Source: Streptomyces spongiicola (GTDB taxonomy: Bacteria; Actinomycetota; Actinomycetes; Streptomycetales; Streptomycetaceae). Taken from it: a stretch of DNA of 64,000 nucleotides. Position 1 is the first letter of the stretch. Every line of letters begins with the position of its first letter. Shown here one piece after another: positions 17,451-26,315 of the stretch. Made by a program: the position numbers and the translations under genes. The stretch is from the NCBI RefSeq assembly GCF_003122365.1, contig NZ_CP029254.1:5109501-5173500 (forward strand), read 5' to 3'. The notes under the pieces were generated by a model. That model had not been told where the DNA came from, did not search any database, and saw nothing but the letters and a program-made list of their open reading frames with translations.

Positions 17451-17807
17451 TCGTCAACCTCATTTCGGCCACCGGCTCTGGCTGTCGCGTTCGTTTATCG
17501 GATGCCGTTCCCCGGAACTTGTGTCAAGGGTCCGTTTCGCGGGTGTCTGTCTCTGATCGCTTTGTCCGGATTTCGGGCCGACCGACTCCGCCGATGTTGT
17601 CAAAACGAGACCCTTTAAGTGTGGTTTACGGCCCTCGCCTCCTTAATAGTTGGCTCCGTTGAGCTCGGGTCAATGGGTCAAGCGCGGTGGGGAGCGCCGG
17701 CTCACGAGCACACTCGCGGTACTTGACGGGCGCGCTGTCAGGGGTGTCAGCGCGCGTAGACAGAGTGCCCTTCTTGTAGTGACTAGTGGACTCATGAGGA
17801 GGAACCC
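17451..17807 (+). promoter_or_regulatory. Relatively AT-rich leader/promoter region of the first oligopeptide operon
   Basis: About 350 nt with visibly more A/T than the surroundings, as for a strong regulated promoter. TTGTCA at 17597-17602 is a -35 candidate, with TTTAAG/TTTACG stretches downstream but no ideal -10. In the probable mRNA leader, GCGCGCTG (17730-17737) pairs with CAGCGCGC (17748-17755), making an 8-bp hairpin about 50 nt before the ribosome site GAGGAGG. Confidence 0.5.
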
Positions 17808-19424
17808 ATGCGCGGTGCCAAGAGCGCCAAGTGGGTGGCCGGTGCGATCGTCGTCGCGATGGCGGCCACCGCCTGTGGCGGTGGCAGTGGTGACGAGGGC
17901 AAGAAGAGCCCGTCGGGCAAGCCCGAGGGCTACGTCTCGATCGACGTCGGCGAGCCGCAGAAGCCGCTGATCCCGGCCGACACCAACGAGAGCCTCGGCT
18001 CCTACGTCATCCAGTCGCTCTTCACTCAGCTGCTGGACTTCGACTCCAAGGGCGAGATCGTCTACACGAACGCCGAGTCCGTCACCACTACCGACTCGAA
18101 GACCTGGACCGTCAAGCTGAAGTCCGGCTGGAAGTTCCACAACGGCGAGGCCGTCACCGCGCAGTCCTACGTCGACGCGTGGAACTGGTACGCCAACGTC
18201 AAGAACCAGCAGCAGAACAGCTTCTGGTTCTCGGACATCGCCGGCTACGCCGACGTCCACCCCGAGAAGGGTGAGCCGAAGGCCGACAAGATGTCGGGTC
18301 TGAAGGTCGTGGACGACACCACCTTCACCATTACGCTGACCGAGAAGGTCCCGTACTTCAACTACAAGCTGGGCTATGCCACCTTCGCCCCGCTGCCGAA
18401 GGTCTTCTACGACGACCCGAAGGCGTTCGGCAAGAAGCCGATCGGCAACGGTCCGTACAAGTTCGAGAAGTGGACCCACAAGAAGCTGATCCAGGTTGCG
18501 GCCAACCCTGACTACCAGGGCCCCAACAAGGCGAAGAACAAGGGCATCCAGTTCAAGAACTACGCGACCGTCGAGGCCGCGTACCAGGACGTCGTCTCCG
18601 GCAACCTGGACATCATCCGCCAGGTCGGCCCGACCGACCTGCCGAAGTACAAGCAGGACCTCGGCGAGGGCGCCATCGAGCAGCCGTACGCGGCGATCCA
18701 GACCCTCGTCCCGGCGTTCTACACCTCGACGTTCAAGGACATGGACCCGAAGGTGCGCCAGGGTCTGTCCATGGCGATCGACCGTGAGACGATCACCAAG
18801 ACCGTCCTGAACAGCACCCGCACCCCCGCGACGAGCTTCGTGCCGCCGCAGGTCAAGGGCAACCAGGACCTGGGCACCGACGTGTTCACGTACAACCCGG
18901 CCAAGGCGAAGCAGCTGGTGACCGAGGGCGGCGGCGTCCCGGGCAACAAGGTCCTCATCCAGTACAACTCCGACGGTGGCCACAAGGAGTGGGTGACCGC
19001 CGTCTGCGAGTCCATCCGCAACGCGACCGGTGTCGACTGCGTCGGCGACGCCAAGCCGGACTTCGCCACGGACCTCGAGGCCCGCGACAACGACCAGGTG
19101 AAGTCGATGTACCGCGGCGGCTGGGTGGCCGACTACCCGGTCAACGTGAACTTCATCAAGGAGCTCTACCACTCCGGCGCCGAGGCGAACAACGGTCGCT
19201 TCAAGAACGCCGCCATCGACAAGATGATGGCGGAGGCCGACAAGGCCAACTCCCTCGAGGAGTCCGTGAAGGGCTACCAGGAGGTCGAGAAGAAGCTGCT
19301 CGAGGAGATGCCGGCGATCCCGCTGTGGTACTACCGGATCAACGGTGGCCACGGCAAGGGCGTCGACAACGTGGAGGTCGACTTCCACGGTGACCTCGAG
19401 CTGACCGGAGTCACCGTCAAGTAA
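17808..19424 (+). CDS. Oligopeptide ABC transporter substrate-binding lipoprotein (operon 1)
   Basis: A 538-residue family-5 extracellular solute-binding protein. The signal peptide ends ATACGGG with C23 as the lipid anchor. The fold has no large inserts. Many AAG/AAC codons and a perfect ribosome site (GAGGAGG, 6 nt before the ATG) suggest high expression. It is first in an SBP-permease-permease-ATPase-ATPase operon at a locus that, by neighbouring genes, corresponds to the Streptomyces bldK region. Gene order differs from S. coelicolor bldK as I recall it (permease first), so I do not assign the name BldKB. It probably captures peptides, possibly developmental signals. Confidence 0.93.
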   Translation: MRGAKSAKWVAGAIVVAMAATACGGGSGDEGKKSPSGKPEGYVSIDVGEPQKPLIPADTNESLGSYVIQSLFTQLLDFDSKGEIVYTNAESVTTTDSKTWTVKLKSGWKFHNGEAVTAQSYVDAWNWYANVKNQQQNSFWFSDIAGYADVHPEKGEPKADKMSGLKVVDDTTFTITLTEKVPYFNYKLGYATFAPLPKVFYDDPKAFGKKPIGNGPYKFEKWTHKKLIQVAANPDYQGPNKAKNKGIQFKNYATVEAAYQDVVSGNLDIIRQVGPTDLPKYKQDLGEGAIEQPYAAIQTLVPAFYTSTFKDMDPKVRQGLSMAIDRETITKTVLNSTRTPATSFVPPQVKGNQDLGTDVFTYNPAKAKQLVTEGGGVPGNKVLIQYNSDGGHKEWVTAVCESIRNATGVDCVGDAKPDFATDLEARDNDQVKSMYRGGWVADYPVNVNFIKELYHSGAEANNGRFKNAAIDKMMAEADKANSLEESVKGYQEVEKKLLEEMPAIPLWYYRINGGHGKGVDNVEVDFHGDLELTGVTVK

Positions 19425-19458
19425 CCCTTGACGGGTCCCAACCCCACTCGGCCATCAC

Positions 19459-19485
19459 CCGCCGCCGTCGGTCATCCGGCGGCGG
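19459..19485 (+). terminator. Intercistronic hairpin between binding protein and permease genes
   Basis: CCGCCGCCG (19459-19467) pairs with CGGCGGCGG (19477-19485) over a 9-nt loop inside the 129-nt gap. Such hairpins commonly terminate or protect transcripts so that the binding protein is made in excess over the membrane subunits. Confidence 0.6.
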
Positions 19486-19553
19486 CGGTGGTCCGGGGCG
19501 TGTGTGCTGCGCATCAGCGCCCCCGGACCGGTAAACCCCTCACGGAGGCACAT

Positions 19554-20483
19554 ATGGGGCGCTACGTCGCACGACGACTGCTCCAGATGATCCCGGTGTT
19601 CATCGGGTCAACTTTTTTGATCTTCGCCATGATGTACGCGCTTCCCGGCGACCCCGTCAGAGCGCTCATGGGAGACCAGGCTTTCGACCCCGCCGTCCTC
19701 GAGGCGAAGCGGCACGAGCTCGGTCTCGACCTCCCCCTGTGGCAGCAGTACGTGAACTACCTGACCGGCCTGCTGCAGGGCGACTTCGGTACGGAGATCG
19801 GCAGTGGTCGTCCCATCTCCGAGATCATCGGCCAGGCGTTCCCCGTCTCCGTGCGGCTGACGCTGTTCGCCTTCGCCTTCACGGTGATCGTCGGTATCGG
19901 ACTCGGCATCGTGGCGGGCCTGAGGCCCGAGTCGGTCCGCGACCGCGGCCTCCTCGGCCTGACCCTGGTGCTGATCTCGATGCCCTCCTTCGTGCTGGGC
20001 TATCTGATGCAGTACCTGTTCGCGTTCCAGCTGGGGCTGACCACCCCGACCGTGCAGGACTCCGAGAGCTTCGGCGACCTGTTCCTGCCGGCGATCGTCC
20101 TCGGCTCGCTCTCCCTGGCCTACGTGGCCCGTCTGACCCGTACGTCGATGGCGGAGAACCTGCGCGCCGACTACATGCGCACCGCGGTGGCCAAGGGCCT
20201 GCCGCGCCGCCGCATCGTCGGCGTCCACCTGATGCGCAACTCGCTCATCCCGGTGGTCACCTTCCTCGGTACCGACATCGGCAACCTGATGGCCGGGGCG
20301 ATCGTCACCGAGGGCATCTTCAACGTGCAGGGTGTCGGTGACGCCATCTACGAGGCGCTGTTCCGCCGCGAGGGCGCCACCGTCGTCGGCATCGCCTCAC
20401 TGATCGTCCTCGTCTATCTGCTCGCCAGCCTGCTCGTCGACCTGCTCTACGCGGTCCTGGACCCGAGGATCCGGTATGCCTGA
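19554..20483 (+). CDS. Oligopeptide ABC transporter permease, OppB/DppB type (operon 1)
   Basis: A 309-residue inner-membrane permease with six predicted membrane segments. The N-terminal MGRYVARRLLQMIPVFIG is typical of DppB/OppB. The EAA coupling loop is present (RTAVAKGLPRRRIVGVHLMRNSLIPV). ATG at 19554 with GGAGG upstream; longer frames cross the intergenic hairpin. Its end overlaps the next permease by 8 nt. It forms a heterodimeric channel with the following gene product. Confidence 0.94.
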   Translation: MGRYVARRLLQMIPVFIGSTFLIFAMMYALPGDPVRALMGDQAFDPAVLEAKRHELGLDLPLWQQYVNYLTGLLQGDFGTEIGSGRPISEIIGQAFPVSVRLTLFAFAFTVIVGIGLGIVAGLRPESVRDRGLLGLTLVLISMPSFVLGYLMQYLFAFQLGLTTPTVQDSESFGDLFLPAIVLGSLSLAYVARLTRTSMAENLRADYMRTAVAKGLPRRRIVGVHLMRNSLIPVVTFLGTDIGNLMAGAIVTEGIFNVQGVGDAIYEALFRREGATVVGIASLIVLVYLLASLLVDLLYAVLDPRIRYA

Positions 20484-21438
20484 GAAGACCGCAGCCACCG
20501 CGGTGTCCGCCGAGACCGAGGTCAGCGCCACCGCACCGGACGACGCCCCCGCGGCCGTGACCGCCAAGCCGGAGAAGGCGCGCAGCCTCTGGTCCGACGC
20601 CTGGGGCGACCTGCGCCGCAACCCGCTGTTCCTGATCTCCGCCGGGCTCATCCTGGTGCTGCTGGCCATCTCGGCCTTCCCGGGCCTGTTCACCTCGGCC
20701 TCGCCGCGTGACGCCGACCTGGCCAACCACTACCTGCAGCACCCCAACTGGGGCCACTTCTTCGCCCCGGACTGGTTCGGCTACGACGGCCAGGGGCGTT
20801 CCATCTACGCGCGGGTCATCTACGGCGCCCGTGCCTCGATCATGGTGGGTGTCGGCGTCACCGCGCTGGTCACGATCATCGGGACCATCATCGGCATGGC
20901 GGCCGGCTACTTCGGCGGCCTCACCGACTCGCTGCTGTCGCGCGTCACCGACATCTTCATGGGCATCCCGTTCCTGCTGGGCGCGCTCGTCGTGCTGACC
21001 GGCTTCGAGAACCGCTCCATCTGGGTGGTCATCCTCGCCCTGGTGTTCCTCGGCTGGACCGTGATCGCCCGTGTCGCCCGCGGCGCGGTCATCAACATCA
21101 AGCAGGCCGACTACGTGGTGGCCGCCAAGGCGCTCGGCGCCTCCACCAGCCGCATCCTGATCCGGCACGTCCTGCCCAACGCCCTCGCCCCGATCATCGT
21201 CGTCGCCACCCTCGCCCTGGGCGGCTACATCGCGGCCGAGGCGACGCTGTCGTTCCTCGGCGTCGGTCTGGCCGAGCCCACCGTGTCCTGGGGCGTCGAC
21301 GTCTCCAGCGGACGCGAGCAGCTCCGAAACGCGCCCCACGTCCTGATCATCCCCTCGGTGATGGTCTCGATCACGGTGCTCGCGTTCCTCATGTTCGGCG
21401 ATGCGGTACGCAACGCCCTCGACCCCAAGCTGCGCTGA
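20476..21438 (+). CDS. Oligopeptide ABC transporter permease, OppC/DppC type (operon 1)
   Basis: A 320-residue permease with a roughly 45-residue Ala/Thr/Pro-rich cytoplasmic N-terminus, the OppC_N motif (ARSLWSDAWGDLRRNPLFL) and about six membrane segments. The EAA loop reads VVAAKALGASTSRILIRHVLPNALAPI. The ATG overlaps the upstream gene by 8 nt, so translation is coupled. It partners the preceding permease. Confidence 0.94.
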   Translation: MPEKTAATAVSAETEVSATAPDDAPAAVTAKPEKARSLWSDAWGDLRRNPLFLISAGLILVLLAISAFPGLFTSASPRDADLANHYLQHPNWGHFFAPDWFGYDGQGRSIYARVIYGARASIMVGVGVTALVTIIGTIIGMAAGYFGGLTDSLLSRVTDIFMGIPFLLGALVVLTGFENRSIWVVILALVFLGWTVIARVARGAVINIKQADYVVAAKALGASTSRILIRHVLPNALAPIIVVATLALGGYIAAEATLSFLGVGLAEPTVSWGVDVSSGREQLRNAPHVLIIPSVMVSITVLAFLMFGDAVRNALDPKLR

Positions 21439-21449
21439 GGGAGGCGTAC

Positions 21450-22508
21450 ATGACCATCATCGAAACAACGGCGGACGTCCCCGCCCCCCGCGGCGGTCGG
21501 CAGCACGAAGGCCCGCTGCTCGAAGTCCGCGACCTGCATGTGGAGTTCCACACCCGGGACGGCGTCACCAAGGCCGTCAACGGGGTGAACTACTCCGTCA
21601 GCGCCGGTGAGACGCTCGCCGTGCTCGGCGAGTCCGGCTCGGGCAAGTCCGTGACGGCCCAGGCCGTCATGGGCATCCTGGACATGCCTCCGGGGCGTAT
21701 CCCCAAGGGTGAGATCCGCTTCCGCGGGCAGGACATGCTCAGGATGTCCGCCGAGGAACGCCGTGCGCTCCGCGGCCGCAAGATCGCGATGATCTTCCAG
21801 GATGCACTGTCGTCCCTGAATCCGGTGCTGTCGGTGGGCTACCAGCTCGGTGAGATGTTCAGGGTGCACGAGGGTCTGTCGAAGAAGGAAGCCAAGGTCA
21901 AGTCCATCGAGCTGATGGACCGGGTGAAGATCCCGGCAGCCGCGGCCAGGGTCGGCGACTACCCGCACCAGTTTTCCGGCGGTATGCGCCAGCGCATCAT
22001 GATCGCCATGGCACTCGCGCTGGAGCCGGATCTGATCATCGCCGACGAGCCGACCACCGCGCTCGACGTGACCGTCCAGGCGCAGGTCATGGATCTGCTG
22101 GCGGAGCTTCAGGCCGAGTACAACATGGGCCTGATCCTGATCACCCACGACCTCGGTGTGGTCGCGGACGTCGCGGACAAGATCGCGGTGATGTACGCGG
22201 GTCGGATCGTCGAGACCGCGCCGGTCCACGAGCTGTACAAGCGCCCGGCCCATCCGTACACCCGGGGCCTGCTCGACTCGATCCCCCGCCTGGACCAGAA
22301 GGGCCAGGAGCTGTACGCGATCAAGGGCCTTCCGCCCAACCTGACGCGCATCCCGACCGGTTGTGCGTTCAACCCGCGCTGCCCGAAGGCCGATGACGTC
22401 TGCCGCACGGATGTCCCGGCTCTGCACCAGGTGACCGAGCAGGACGGCGCCGAGCTCCCCGGCCGCGGAAGCGCGTGCCACTTCTGGAAGGAGACGATCC
22501 ATGGCTGA
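21450..22508 (+). CDS. Oligopeptide ABC transporter ATPase, OppD/DppD type (operon 1)
   Basis: A 352-residue nucleotide-binding subunit. Walker A is GESGSGKS (60-67), the ABC signature FSGGMRQRIMIAM starts near 175, Walker B is LIIADEP near 196, and the H-loop is in ITHDLGVV. The C-terminal oligopeptide-specific region has the cysteine pattern GCAFNPRCPKADDVC, which in related Dpp ATPases can bind an iron-sulfur cluster. GAGG lies upstream of the ATG, and the gene ends in an 8-nt overlap with the next ATPase. Confidence 0.95.
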   Translation: MTIIETTADVPAPRGGRQHEGPLLEVRDLHVEFHTRDGVTKAVNGVNYSVSAGETLAVLGESGSGKSVTAQAVMGILDMPPGRIPKGEIRFRGQDMLRMSAEERRALRGRKIAMIFQDALSSLNPVLSVGYQLGEMFRVHEGLSKKEAKVKSIELMDRVKIPAAAARVGDYPHQFSGGMRQRIMIAMALALEPDLIIADEPTTALDVTVQAQVMDLLAELQAEYNMGLILITHDLGVVADVADKIAVMYAGRIVETAPVHELYKRPAHPYTRGLLDSIPRLDQKGQELYAIKGLPPNLTRIPTGCAFNPRCPKADDVCRTDVPALHQVTEQDGAELPGRGSACHFWKETIHG

Positions 22509-23673
22509 GCTCCGAAAGGCCGCCCCGTCGGCCGAGGGCTCGACCACGGACTCCGTGGGCGCGACGCCGAACGCGACCGAGACCGGGAGGGGCGACTCTG
22601 CCATCGAGGCGGGGGCCGCTGTCGGCCTTGACGTGTCGGCTGACCGCGGCGAGCCGATCCTCCGGGTACGCAATCTGGTCAAGCACTTTCCGATGACCCA
22701 GGGCATCCTGCTCAAGAAGAAGATCGGTGCGGTCAAGGCCGTGGACGGCGTCTCGTTCGATCTTCACCAGGGCGAGACCCTCGGCATCGTCGGCGAGTCC
22801 GGTTGCGGCAAGTCGACCGTCGCCAAACTGCTGATGTCGCTCGAGACCGCCACGTCCGGTGAGGTCTTCTACAAGGGGCAGGACATCACCCGACTGTCCG
22901 GGCGTGCGCTGAAGGCCGTCCGCCGGAACATCCAGATGGTCTTCCAGGACCCGTACACCTCGCTCAATCCCCGCATGACGGTCGGCGACATCATCGGGGA
23001 GCCCTTCGACATCCACCCCGAGGTGGCCCCCAAGGGCGACCGGCGCCGCAAGGTGCAGGAGTTGCTGGACGTCGTCGGCCTGAACCCCGAGTACGTCAAC
23101 CGGTACCCGCATCAGTTCTCCGGCGGTCAGCGGCAGCGCATCGGCATTGCCCGGGGCCTCGCGCTGAACCCGGAGATCATCGTCTGCGACGAGCCGGTGT
23201 CGGCGCTCGACGTCTCCGTCCAAGCGCAGGTCATCAACCTGATGAAGAGGCTTCAGGACGAGTTCAACCTCTCCTACGTCTTCATCGCACACGACCTGTC
23301 CATCGTCCGGCACATCTCCGACCGTGTCGGCGTGATGTACCTGGGCCAGATGGCGGAGATCGGCACGGACACGCAGATCTACGACCATCCGACACATCCG
23401 TACACCCAGGCTCTGCTGTCCGCGGTGCCGGTGCCCGACCCCGCGTCGCGCGATGGCCGGGAGCGGATCATCCTCTCGGGGGACGTCCCGTCGCCGGCGA
23501 ACCCGCCGTCGGGGTGCCGCTTCCGTACCCGGTGCTGGAAGGCTCAGGAGAAGTGCGCCACCGAGGTGCCGCTGCTGGCCGTTCCTGAGTACTTCGCGGG
23601 CCAGGACACTCCCGCCGCACACGAGTCGGCCTGCCACTTCGCCGAGGAAAAGGACGTCGTGCACGCGGGTTAG
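22501..23673 (+). CDS. Oligopeptide ABC transporter ATPase, OppF/DppF type (operon 1)
   Basis: A 390-residue ATPase with an unusual ~50-residue hydrophilic N-terminal extension before the ABC domain. Walker A is GESGCGKST (about 98-106), the signature FSGGQRQRIGIARGL and Walker B IIVCDEPVSALD. The C-terminal segment has the oligo_HPY cysteine pattern (CRFRTRCWKAQEKC). It is last in the operon, overlapping the OppD-type gene by 8 nt and followed by a terminator. Confidence 0.95.
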   Translation: MAELRKAAPSAEGSTTDSVGATPNATETGRGDSAIEAGAAVGLDVSADRGEPILRVRNLVKHFPMTQGILLKKKIGAVKAVDGVSFDLHQGETLGIVGESGCGKSTVAKLLMSLETATSGEVFYKGQDITRLSGRALKAVRRNIQMVFQDPYTSLNPRMTVGDIIGEPFDIHPEVAPKGDRRRKVQELLDVVGLNPEYVNRYPHQFSGGQRQRIGIARGLALNPEIIVCDEPVSALDVSVQAQVINLMKRLQDEFNLSYVFIAHDLSIVRHISDRVGVMYLGQMAEIGTDTQIYDHPTHPYTQALLSAVPVPDPASRDGRERIILSGDVPSPANPPSGCRFRTRCWKAQEKCATEVPLLAVPEYFAGQDTPAAHESACHFAEEKDVVHAG

Positions 23674-23701
23674 ACCGCGGCCGACCCCTCCGGACGCTGA
23701 A

Positions 23702-23733
23702 CTCCAGGGCTCCCCTCAGGGCGGGCCCTGGAG
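23702..23733 (+). terminator. Terminator of oligopeptide operon 1
   Basis: CTCCAGGGC (23702-23710) pairs with GCCCTGGAG (23725-23733) over a 14-nt loop, 28 nt after the stop codon. Confidence 0.7.
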
Positions 23734-23821
23734 GGCGCTGTGCGCGGAACGGGCGACAGCCCGGCGCGAGTCACTTCGGGGTAGGATGTGAAGCTGGCCT
23801 CGAGACCGTTCTGCGACGAAC

Positions 23822-24088
23822 GTGCCTGGGCTGATCTCTCGAACCGCCCAGGGCGGGAAGGTCTGCATCCCGATCGATCCGAAGGCGCTCATGCGTCTGA
23901 TACGTATCCGGGGACTGACCCTGCGTCAGTGGAGACGTGCCGTGCACGAATGCATCGCGAATTGCCTGTCGACCGGAATTCAGACCGCCAACTTGCCCGG
24001 GGCGGGGGCGCCGGTAGCCAGGCCGCGAGTGGGATCTGCCAACCGCTCCCCGTCTCAGGATTCACCCGCCCCCCTCCCGTGGTACTGA
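23822..24088 (+). pseudogene. Possible decayed helix-turn-helix gene
   Basis: An 88-codon frame whose first half (IDPKALMRLIRIRGLTLRQW) resembles the start of XRE-type HTH proteins found on Streptomyces mobile elements. The rest is unrecognisable and codon use is mixed, with many A/T-ending codons. It may be a frame-shifted relic or chance similarity. It lies in the accessory patch between the two transporter operons. The rest of 23734-24334 shows no gene. Confidence 0.25.
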
Positions 24089-24206
24089 GATGCCCCGCTC
24101 GTTCGGGGTGCCAGTGGCGGCCTCGCCCACGGATACCGACCCGACGGATCGTCGGTTTCGAGCCATGCCCGAAAAAACCTATTGATCGACAATCGTGGCG
24201 ACGGGG

Positions 24207-24212
24207 TATGCT
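24207..24212 (+). promoter_or_regulatory. Candidate promoter of the small secreted protein gene
   Basis: TATGCT (24207-24212) is a good -10; TTGATC at 24182-24187 is a -35 candidate at a long 19-nt spacing. The gene starts about 120 nt downstream. Confidence 0.4.
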
Positions 24213-24334
24213 CGCGGGTGTGTAGAGGCCCGAAACCTCTTGCGTGTAGGGGGTCGGCCCTTCCAGGTAGGAATATGAGCTGCTGTATTGCTGCTCAGCT
24301 CTTGTTCTTCACAGAGAGGCTGAATGGTACAGGT

Positions 24335-24787
24335 ATGAGCATTCACAAGAAGAGTTCCCTCGCGGGCATTGCGGGGTTGACGTCCACCGCTGTCGCGGCG
24401 CTCGTCCTTGCTGTACCCGGGGCGGCGCAGGCAGCCCCGGCCGCTTACTGGAGTGTGGACTGCGACAAGTGGGCGGCCAGCGGCGACCCGGGCTCCCACG
24501 ACATGGTTGCGACGATCTGGCGGTCGAGCGACTCCACCAAGGCCGCTCGCGCGTCCTTCAAGGGCAACGGAGAAAAGCTGTCCATCAGTAACTGGTCGGG
24601 AGCCATGATGGGCTACAAGCTCCAGTGGGCAACCGCAAGCGGCTCCAAGATCGAGAGGACATGGGAGTTCGACCTCGGCTCCGGAAGCTCGAAGAGCGTG
24701 GACTTCGATATCCCCGAAGGGCGCACGGTGTACCTCTCCGTCGGAACCCCGGGCGGGAGTACGGCGTACTGCTCGGGTAAAGCGTAG
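24335..24787 (+). CDS. Small secreted protein of unknown function
   Basis: A 150-residue exported protein. A signal peptide (MSIHKKSSLAGIAGL start, hydrophobic core, cleavage likely after AQA near residue 33) precedes a mature domain of about 115 residues. This has two cysteines, one near the start (SVDCDKW) and one near the end (YCSGKA), which could form a disulfide. The mature part is rich in Ser, Gly, Trp and Lys and predicts beta strands (KLSISNWSG, YKLQWATASG, WEFDLGSG, YLSVGTPGG). I do not recognise the family. GC content and codon use are lower than in the neighbours, suggesting recent acquisition. The ribosome site before the ATG is weak (AGG). Confidence 0.75.
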   Translation: MSIHKKSSLAGIAGLTSTAVAALVLAVPGAAQAAPAAYWSVDCDKWAASGDPGSHDMVATIWRSSDSTKAARASFKGNGEKLSISNWSGAMMGYKLQWATASGSKIERTWEFDLGSGSSKSVDFDIPEGRTVYLSVGTPGGSTAYCSGKA

Positions 24788-24795
24788 GGATCGAC

Positions 24796-24891
24796 CCTTC
24801 GCGCCACCGGACCGGCCTGGCCGACAGGTGGCGAGTCAAGGGCTCGCGTGGGGCGAAGGGTTGCTACCGCTCCAGGCTCCTGGAGCGGTAG
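24796..24891 (+). terminator. Nested hairpins after the secreted protein gene
   Basis: The strongest element is CTACCGCTCCAGG (24864-24876), which pairs perfectly over 13 bp with 24879-24891 across 2 nt. Just upstream, CCCTTCGC (24796-24803) pairs with GCGAAGGG (24853-24860) and GCCACC (24804-24809) with GGTGGC (24828-24833). Together they form a compact structured 3' region, probably a terminator. Confidence 0.65.
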
Positions 24892-25323
24892 TGCCTCTGG
24901 TTGAGCCGAGGGGTTGTCGCCCATCGGCTCTCCCAGCCCCGTGCGTGACGAGTGCGCGTTATGCGGTTGTGGTCGTGAGGGGCGACGTTGCACGTACATG
25001 CTCGACGGGGCCTACGCGTTTCTCCAACGCAGGGTAGGGCTACGTCCCGTGTATTGATCAGAAACTCATAGGGTGCACTCGTCGGCGATATAGCGGACGA
25101 GCAGGGCGCCGAAGTGGCCGCGCGCGATGTGGGGTGGCCTTGTCGGCGGGGGAATAACCCGGGTATTTCGGCGCGGGTTCGTTCTCGGGCTGCGGGGCGC
25201 CGCGAGTCGTGCCATCCGCACGGCGAGTCGTTGCCGAGGTGGCTCAGGTCCCGGCGGGGACTATCTTCGGTGTGTGCCATCCGGTGGATCGTGCACAGCA
25301 TCTGGCTGTGCTCAGCAGCCTGG
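24892..25323. other. Accessory spacer with a coding remnant on the minus strand
   Basis: No intact gene is present. On the minus strand, just before a stop at about 25068-25070, a 20-codon stretch reads IARGHFGALLVRYIADECTL with normal Streptomyces codon bias. This suggests the 3' end of a lost gene; I cannot name it. The rest is of mixed composition. Confidence 0.35.
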
Positions 25324-26077
25324 CTTGATTCTGTCGGGGATCTTGAGGATTCCCGGCGGGGCAGCATGATCAGCGGGCATGCTCGGCGCTGTTCAAGGAC
25401 CGACGCAGTTGTCGAGGTGCCCGTTGTCTCTTCGCCCCCGTTCCGGTGAGCACGTTCCGCCTCTGACCGTGCAAATCGCGCGGTGCGAGCAATCCGGCCG
25501 GAACGACGGCGATATGGGTGCGCGACGACCGGGTGGTCTGTGGTGCGACAAGGACTTCGCCGACTGGTACCCGCGCGACGGCCGCCCGGGGCTCTCGCCT
25601 GCTCGGCTGGCCACCGTTTGTGTGCTTCAGTTCCTGCTCGGCCTGTCGGACTGGCAGGCCGCCGAGGTGGTCCGCTGCCGCATCGACTTCACATACGCCA
25701 TGGCCATGGGGCTGGACGAACGGGCTTCCACCACAGCGTGCTGGCCGACTTCCGTGACCGTCTCGCTGAAGGCGACCGTCCCGACCGCCTCCGAGAACTC
25801 ACGCCCGCGCGTCTCAAGGAGACCGCCGGACTGGTGCGCGAGCGCACCACGCAGCGCACCGACTTCACCCGGGAAGGCACATATCCAGCACGTCCTGACG
25901 GCCATCGCCGTCAACATTGAGCGACTCAGCGGACTGCCACCGGCTGAGGAAACCCTCATGCCCGACGACCGACCGCCTTCCAGCACTACCTCGACCAGCG
26001 CGAGATACCCCGGCTGAGGTCCTGGCGAGCCCTGGGCACCTGACGTCGGCAACTCCAGGATCCCCGACAGAATCAAG
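25324..26077. mobile_element. Decayed, internally deleted IS1182-like insertion sequence
   Basis: The ends are a perfect 19-bp inverted repeat: CTTGATTCTGTCGGGGATC at 25324-25342 and its complement at 26059-26077. The element is 754 bp, about half the usual IS1182-family length, and holds only transposase fragments. No clear target duplication is seen in the flanks. It cannot encode a working transposase but could in principle be moved by a related full-length copy. Confidence 0.85.
25480..26043 (+). pseudogene. IS1182-type transposase remnant
   Basis: Fragments of one transposase can be read only by changing frame. WCDKDFADWYPRDGRPGLS and the segment through VVRCRIDFTYAMAMG lie at about 25545-25720. 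FHHSVLADFRDRLAEGDR through LVRERTTQRTDF is in another frame (about 25725-25870). HIQHVLTAIAVNIERLSGL returns to the first frame (about 25878-25940). The end, AFQHYLDQREIPRLRSWR, is in a third frame with the stop at 26041. A large central part, including most of the DDE catalytic region, is missing. An earlier shift near 25510-25540 separates AGTTAIWVRDDRVV from the next segment. Confidence 0.8.
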
Positions 26078-26315
26078 CTAGCACCACGAGCCCGCCACGC
26101 TGCCGGTGCGACGGCAGTCGGCCCACGTCCGGCAGGATCGTTGGCACCTGCGATGCACCTCCGCTGCCGTGACCGGTGGACTCGTTCGGCGTATCGGACA
26201 GGCGCCCGTACGGCCCGGCGATGCACCCGTTGAGCGTAAGCCAAGGTGTGCTTCTCTTCCGGCCGTCAACACATGAAGTGCCCAGGCCGCAGTCGCGATC
26301 ATCCGGAGGCACCCC
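26078..26315 (+). promoter_or_regulatory. Upstream region of the second oligopeptide operon
   Basis: A 240-nt gap between the IS end and the binding-protein gene, which has GGAGG about 8 nt before its ATG. Composition is mixed. No promoter is clear, so the IS insertion may have replaced or shifted the native promoter region. Confidence 0.35.

Noticed and set aside
17808..23673. Firm assignment of the first transporter as BldK (bldKABCDE)
   Set aside because: The locus fits, but the gene order (binding protein first) differs from S. coelicolor bldK as I recall it; similarity needs a search.
23734..24334. tRNA gene or attachment site near the accessory patch
   Set aside because: No cloverleaf with a T-arm GTTCRAATC and acceptor stem could be formed; short GTTC matches are isolated.
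25627..26244. Minus-strand frame over the insertion sequence
   Set aside because: The transposase similarity is on the plus strand; the minus frame is its shadow.
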